From Archaeoglobi archaeon (GTDB lineage: Archaea > Halobacteriota > Archaeoglobi > Archaeoglobales > Archaeoglobaceae), in NCBI GenBank assembly GCA_004347865.1, contig QNUZ01000065.1, positions 1 to 10,416 on the forward strand: DNA of 10,416 nt. Direction: 5' to 3'. This document shows, one piece after another, positions 7,917 to 10,416 of this stretch. The notes under the pieces were generated by a model. The model saw nothing but the letters and a program-made list of their open reading frames with translations, made no database searches and was not told the DNA's origin. The translations under genes were made by a program, and so were the position numbers. The stretch's first letter is position 1, and every line of letters starts with the position of its first letter.

Positions 7917-8546
7917 CTACATGTTTTTCGTCCAGAATAGGTACACTTTGGTTTGCATTAAGAAACCGCAGATCTTTATTAAATAGGCAAGCCTTTCAAG
8001 CGTGGCTTTCATCATTTCTTCAGCGTATGTATGCTTATTTCCGAAGGGCATGTTGTAAATGAAATATTTGATAAACCGTGTGTGGCTATGTTTGATGAAA
8101 GCTTCTTTGATTTTAGCTATGTCGTCGCTGCTTAAGGTTTCCAGCATGTTTCGAACGTATTTTTCGCTGCCCAGCAACTTGATGTTGAAGCCAAGCAGCC
8201 GAAGAGTTTCAGCTATGGCTAAGGCTTCTTTCGGCGGCGGCTGCTCAACTATTTTCCTCATTCCAGCCTTTTCCGCGAACGGGTTGTATTTCGCCATGAC
8301 TGCTGGCATTTCAACGTAAGGCGTGCCCACTAACTGTAGTGTTTCCCTGACAAGTTTAGACCCTAAGCCTATGGTGCGGTATTTCGGATGCACAACCACG
8401 CGGCTTATCGTGCTCAATTTCTCGTTCAGCTCTTTCATTGTCATTCGGGGAAGGACAAGCCTGCGTCCGAAACAAGACGGCGGCGGAAACGCGTAAACTA
8501 TAACTCCGCAAAGCTCACTGCCGCGTTTTAAGCAGCATACGATGAA
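7917..8546 (-). pseudogene. C-terminal remnant of ABC-class ATPase/GNAT acetyltransferase fusion
   Basis: An ATG at 8444 would give 175 aa, but the same frame is open back to 8546 and that part is clearly coding: ELCGVIVYAFPPPSCFGRRL leads into the GNAT fold. The acetyl-CoA loop is visible as VVHPKYRTIGLGSKLV (R-x-x-G-x-G type), followed by PYVEM and MAKYNPFAEKAGM. This matches my memory of the archaeal family COG2401, an ABC-type ATPase fused to a predicted acetyltransferase, in which an ATPase of several hundred residues is present. Here that part is missing: a TGA (8547-8549 on plus) ends the frame exactly where the rightward gene starts. No good start codon or promoter is seen in the extra 34 codons. 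I read it as a truncated gene. A short stand-alone GNAT protein from 8444 is the alternative, but it would lack the first strands of the fold. Confidence 0.75.
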
Positions 8547-9624
8547 TCACTCCACACAGTTGACTAAGCGTGTTATGGCCAAGAAGATGCGAGACGCCGC
8601 CTACCCTGAATCACTCAGGAAACTTCTCGGTCTGAACAGTAATTTACCATTCAAGGAAGAGGACTTTCAGAACGCGCTCAGACTCTTAGACTGGAAACTT
8701 GAAGCCGTCTCCTTTACGCCCACAGAGCTCCTGAAAATCTTGGACTTAGCCGTCAAGCGTGAACAGGAAGTGGCATTAAGAACGCACATTGAGAAGATCA
8801 TCCACTTCGCCCGTGTTCTAGCTCTCTTGAAACAGAGAAAGCGGCTTCGAGTCAAAGTCAACGATCATGAATACGTGGTCGCCGAACCCGAAGACTTCGT
8901 CAAAGCCCTAGACATACTTCACACGTCAATTATCGAAACTGTTTCTAGGGTCGAAAAGCGCCAAGAAGAAGTGCTCAAACTCTTTGAAACCAACGCGTCG
9001 CTGACCAAAAACGACGTAGCCAGCAAACTTAAGGTCTCCACCACCACAGCCTGGAGAGCCCTGCGAACCCTCGCTCAAAGCGGCTACCTCAAAGAAGACA
9101 CAAGCAGCAAGACCTACCGCTACGAGCTGCTGCAGGAAAAGCCCAATCATCATTGCATTCTCCAGTTGCAACGATCAATAAGCCTATTCCACCGGAACAA
9201 CCTCGCAAACTGGCTCAGAAACATCATTTCATCATTTCACACGAAAGGCACGCGCGTGGAATTCTACAATCCAGCCGACGGCTCATGGTCGCAGCCAGAT
9301 GAAGCCATCATTAACCGACTTCTCACACCCTCTACACCCATGTACAACGATGAAACGATGCATCTGACGCCCAAATTGGGCTCGGATTCCCAAACAGAGG
9401 AAAACAATCATTGCAACTCCGAAAGGCAACGATGCTTAAGGCAGAATCCTGCAAACTTCAAGGCGGTCTACTGGAGCGACAGCTTCTACGGCTGGCACCC
9501 ATGCGCAGCATGCGGACAAACAAAGCTGACGAGTTGGCAGGCTGAAACCTTCAAAGACGAAAAGGTCTGGCTATGCGAAGACTGCAAAGAAGCATGGATG
9601 AAACAGCAAGCAGGAGAAACTTGA
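8542..9624 (+). CDS. Winged-helix DNA-binding protein with C-terminal zinc ribbon, probable mobile-element gene, 360 aa
   Basis: Residues about 139-195 form a clear winged helix: a helix ending KLFE, then SLTKNDVASKLKVSTTTAWR, then LRTLAQSGYLKED and the strand TYRYEL. The C-terminus carries C321-x2-C324 and C345-x2-C348, a zinc ribbon. The N-terminal 135 residues are helical and basic; KAL after an EPEDF segment recalls the lid/HTH tails of archaeal element helicases or primases. This could therefore be the C-terminal piece of such a protein, but that is weak inference. The frame is open back to 8497; ATG 8542 is the first start, and ATG 8575 is an alternative. No Shine-Dalgarno is evident. 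The gene ends 4 bp before the recombinase start, so the two probably form one unit. It is more GC-rich than the PLD operon and overlaps the broken GNAT frame by 5 bp in antisense. Confidence 0.8.
   Translation: MNHSTQLTKRVMAKKMRDAAYPESLRKLLGLNSNLPFKEEDFQNALRLLDWKLEAVSFTPTELLKILDLAVKREQEVALRTHIEKIIHFARVLALLKQRKRLRVKVNDHEYVVAEPEDFVKALDILHTSIIETVSRVEKRQEEVLKLFETNASLTKNDVASKLKVSTTTAWRALRTLAQSGYLKEDTSSKTYRYELLQEKPNHHCILQLQRSISLFHRNNLANWLRNIISSFHTKGTRVEFYNPADGSWSQPDEAIINRLLTPSTPMYNDETMHLTPKLGSDSQTEENNHCNSERQRCLRQNPANFKAVYWSDSFYGWHPCAACGQTKLTSWQAETFKDEKVWLCEDCKEAWMKQQAGET
9613..9616 (+). promoter_or_regulatory. possible Shine-Dalgarno for the recombinase GTG start
   Basis: GGAG lies 12 bases before GTG 9629 and inside the last codons of the upstream gene. 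The spacing is long. It is noted because it is the only signal supporting the GTG start; no in-frame ATG exists before codon 181. Confidence 0.35.
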
Positions 9625-9628
9625 CCCT

Positions 9629-10416
9629 GTGGCTTCCAGCTTCCCAGCACTTGCTTGCCCGGAATGCGGCAGCACCATCCTCTACAAAGACGGCTTACGC
9701 TATCTGAAAGATGGCTCAAGCGTTCAACGTTGGCTATGCAAAGCATGCGGCTACCGCTTCAGCCAAAGAAACCCAATACAAAACGCTCTGAGCAGATCAA
9801 TAAATACCGCTTCCGACATACTTTCTAACTGCCAAGGGAGCGATGAAACCCCAAATGGGCGAGCGCCCTCCGCCACAAAGGCGGCACAAACCTTGGCCAC
9901 AGTAGAAAACCCAATTAAAAACGGGCTGGCGGGAGCCACAAAGCAAACAGCAGACGCCAAAGGCAAAATCGTGGAACACAGCTTCTGGCTGCTAAAGCAA
10001 GGCTACGCGGAATCCACAATAAAAGGGCGAGCAAAACTCCTCAAAATACTCGTTAACCGTGGCGCTAATCTCTTAGACCCCGAATCAGTGAAAGAAACAA
10101 TAGCCAAACAGAAATTGTCAGCGGGCAGAAAAGTCAACGCCGTCGACGCCTACACCTGCTTCCTTCAGATGCTTGGGAAAAGCTGGGAACCACCACATTA
10201 CAAAAGGGTCAGAAAACTACCGTTCATCCCCACGGAAAACGAGGTTGACCAGCTTATAGCTGGCTGCGGAAGGAAAACTGCTACACTGCTTCAACTGCTG
10301 AAGGAAACGGGCATGCGGATCGGCGAAGCCTGGAAGCTTCACTGGACAGAAATCGACTTCGTAAGCAACATCATAAGGGTAACACCAGAAAAAGGCAGCA
10401 ACCCACGAGTATTCAA
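9629..10416 (+). CDS. Zinc-ribbon tyrosine recombinase (integrase), N-terminal 262 aa, runs off window
   Basis: From GTG 9629 the frame stays open to the window end. It opens with a zinc ribbon, C10-PE-C13 and C37-KA-C40 followed by GYRF, like those on transposases and archaeal element proteins. A polar Ala/Thr/Asn-rich linker covers about 46-110. A SAM-like core-binding domain follows at about 111-188 (HSFWLLKQGYAESTIKGRAK). The catalytic domain starts near 199 with FIPTENEVDQLI. ETGMRIGEAWKLHW contains the first catalytic Arg (R230), and VTPEKGSNPR contains the beta-hairpin Lys (K255). The later HxxR and Tyr motifs would lie beyond the edge. Such enzymes cut and rejoin DNA at attachment sites to integrate or excise an element. 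The upstream gene ends 4 bp before the start. In-frame sequence begins after a TGA at 9599-9601, and GTG is the only reasonable start. Confidence 0.88.
   Translation, partial: MASSFPALACPECGSTILYKDGLRYLKDGSSVQRWLCKACGYRFSQRNPIQNALSRSINTASDILSNCQGSDETPNGRAPSATKAAQTLATVENPIKNGLAGATKQTADAKGKIVEHSFWLLKQGYAESTIKGRAKLLKILVNRGANLLDPESVKETIAKQKLSAGRKVNAVDAYTCFLQMLGKSWEPPHYKRVRKLPFIPTENEVDQLIAGCGRKTATLLQLLKETGMRIGEAWKLHWTEIDFVSNIIRVTPEKGSNPRVF

Noticed and set aside
8059..8319. Plus-strand frame opposite the GNAT remnant
   Set aside because: The minus strand carries recognisable GNAT motifs; this frame is its antisense.
9486..9979. Minus-strand frames opposite the recombinase
   Set aside because: The plus strand has zinc-ribbon and recombinase motifs through this region; the minus frames look like antisense.

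Overview
The window looks archaeal. The CRISPR repeat ends in the GAATTGAAAG handle seen in Sulfolobales and other Thermoproteota arrays. Gene starts are preceded by GGTGA-type Shine-Dalgarno or BRE/TATA-like sequence. The broken gene at 7917-8546 belongs to an ATPase-GNAT fusion family that I know mainly from archaea. A Bathyarchaeia-like or related uncultured Thermoproteota lineage is my best guess; this is inference from family resemblance, not a placement.

Layout. (1) 6-3549: a CRISPR array of 47 identical 37-bp repeats and 46 spacers, running off or starting at the left edge. No cas gene is visible. Read by its 3' handle, it is transcribed rightward with its leader left of the window. 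(2) 3550-3762: a convergent gap of about 210 bp holding a G/C-rich hairpin plus oligo-T tract, a repeated 10-mer and a perfect 16-bp palindrome. (3) 7841-3763 (minus strand): an overlapping two-gene operon. The first gene is a 580-aa protein of unrecognised family with a conserved-looking N-terminal block and a C-terminal winged helix. The second is a 785-aa protein with two phospholipase-D (HxK...GSxN) half-sites and a long unassigned C-terminal region. (4) 8546-7917 (minus strand): the C-terminal remnant of an ABC-class ATPase/GNAT acetyltransferase fusion, cut by an in-frame stop where the next gene begins. (5) 8542-10416 (plus strand): two genes of a probable integrated element, a winged-helix/zinc-ribbon protein and a zinc-ribbon tyrosine recombinase that runs off the right edge.

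How they may fit together. The array is one immune memory store. The PLD operon sits directly against it and is visibly more AT-rich than the genes to its right, as expected of a transferred defence cassette. The most interesting candidate system here is this two-gene module: a dimer-in-one-chain PLD nuclease translated by coupling with a winged-helix partner. The integrase pair may explain how the right boundary, and the truncation of the ATPase-GNAT gene, came about. All functional links between these parts are inference from neighbourhood and motifs.
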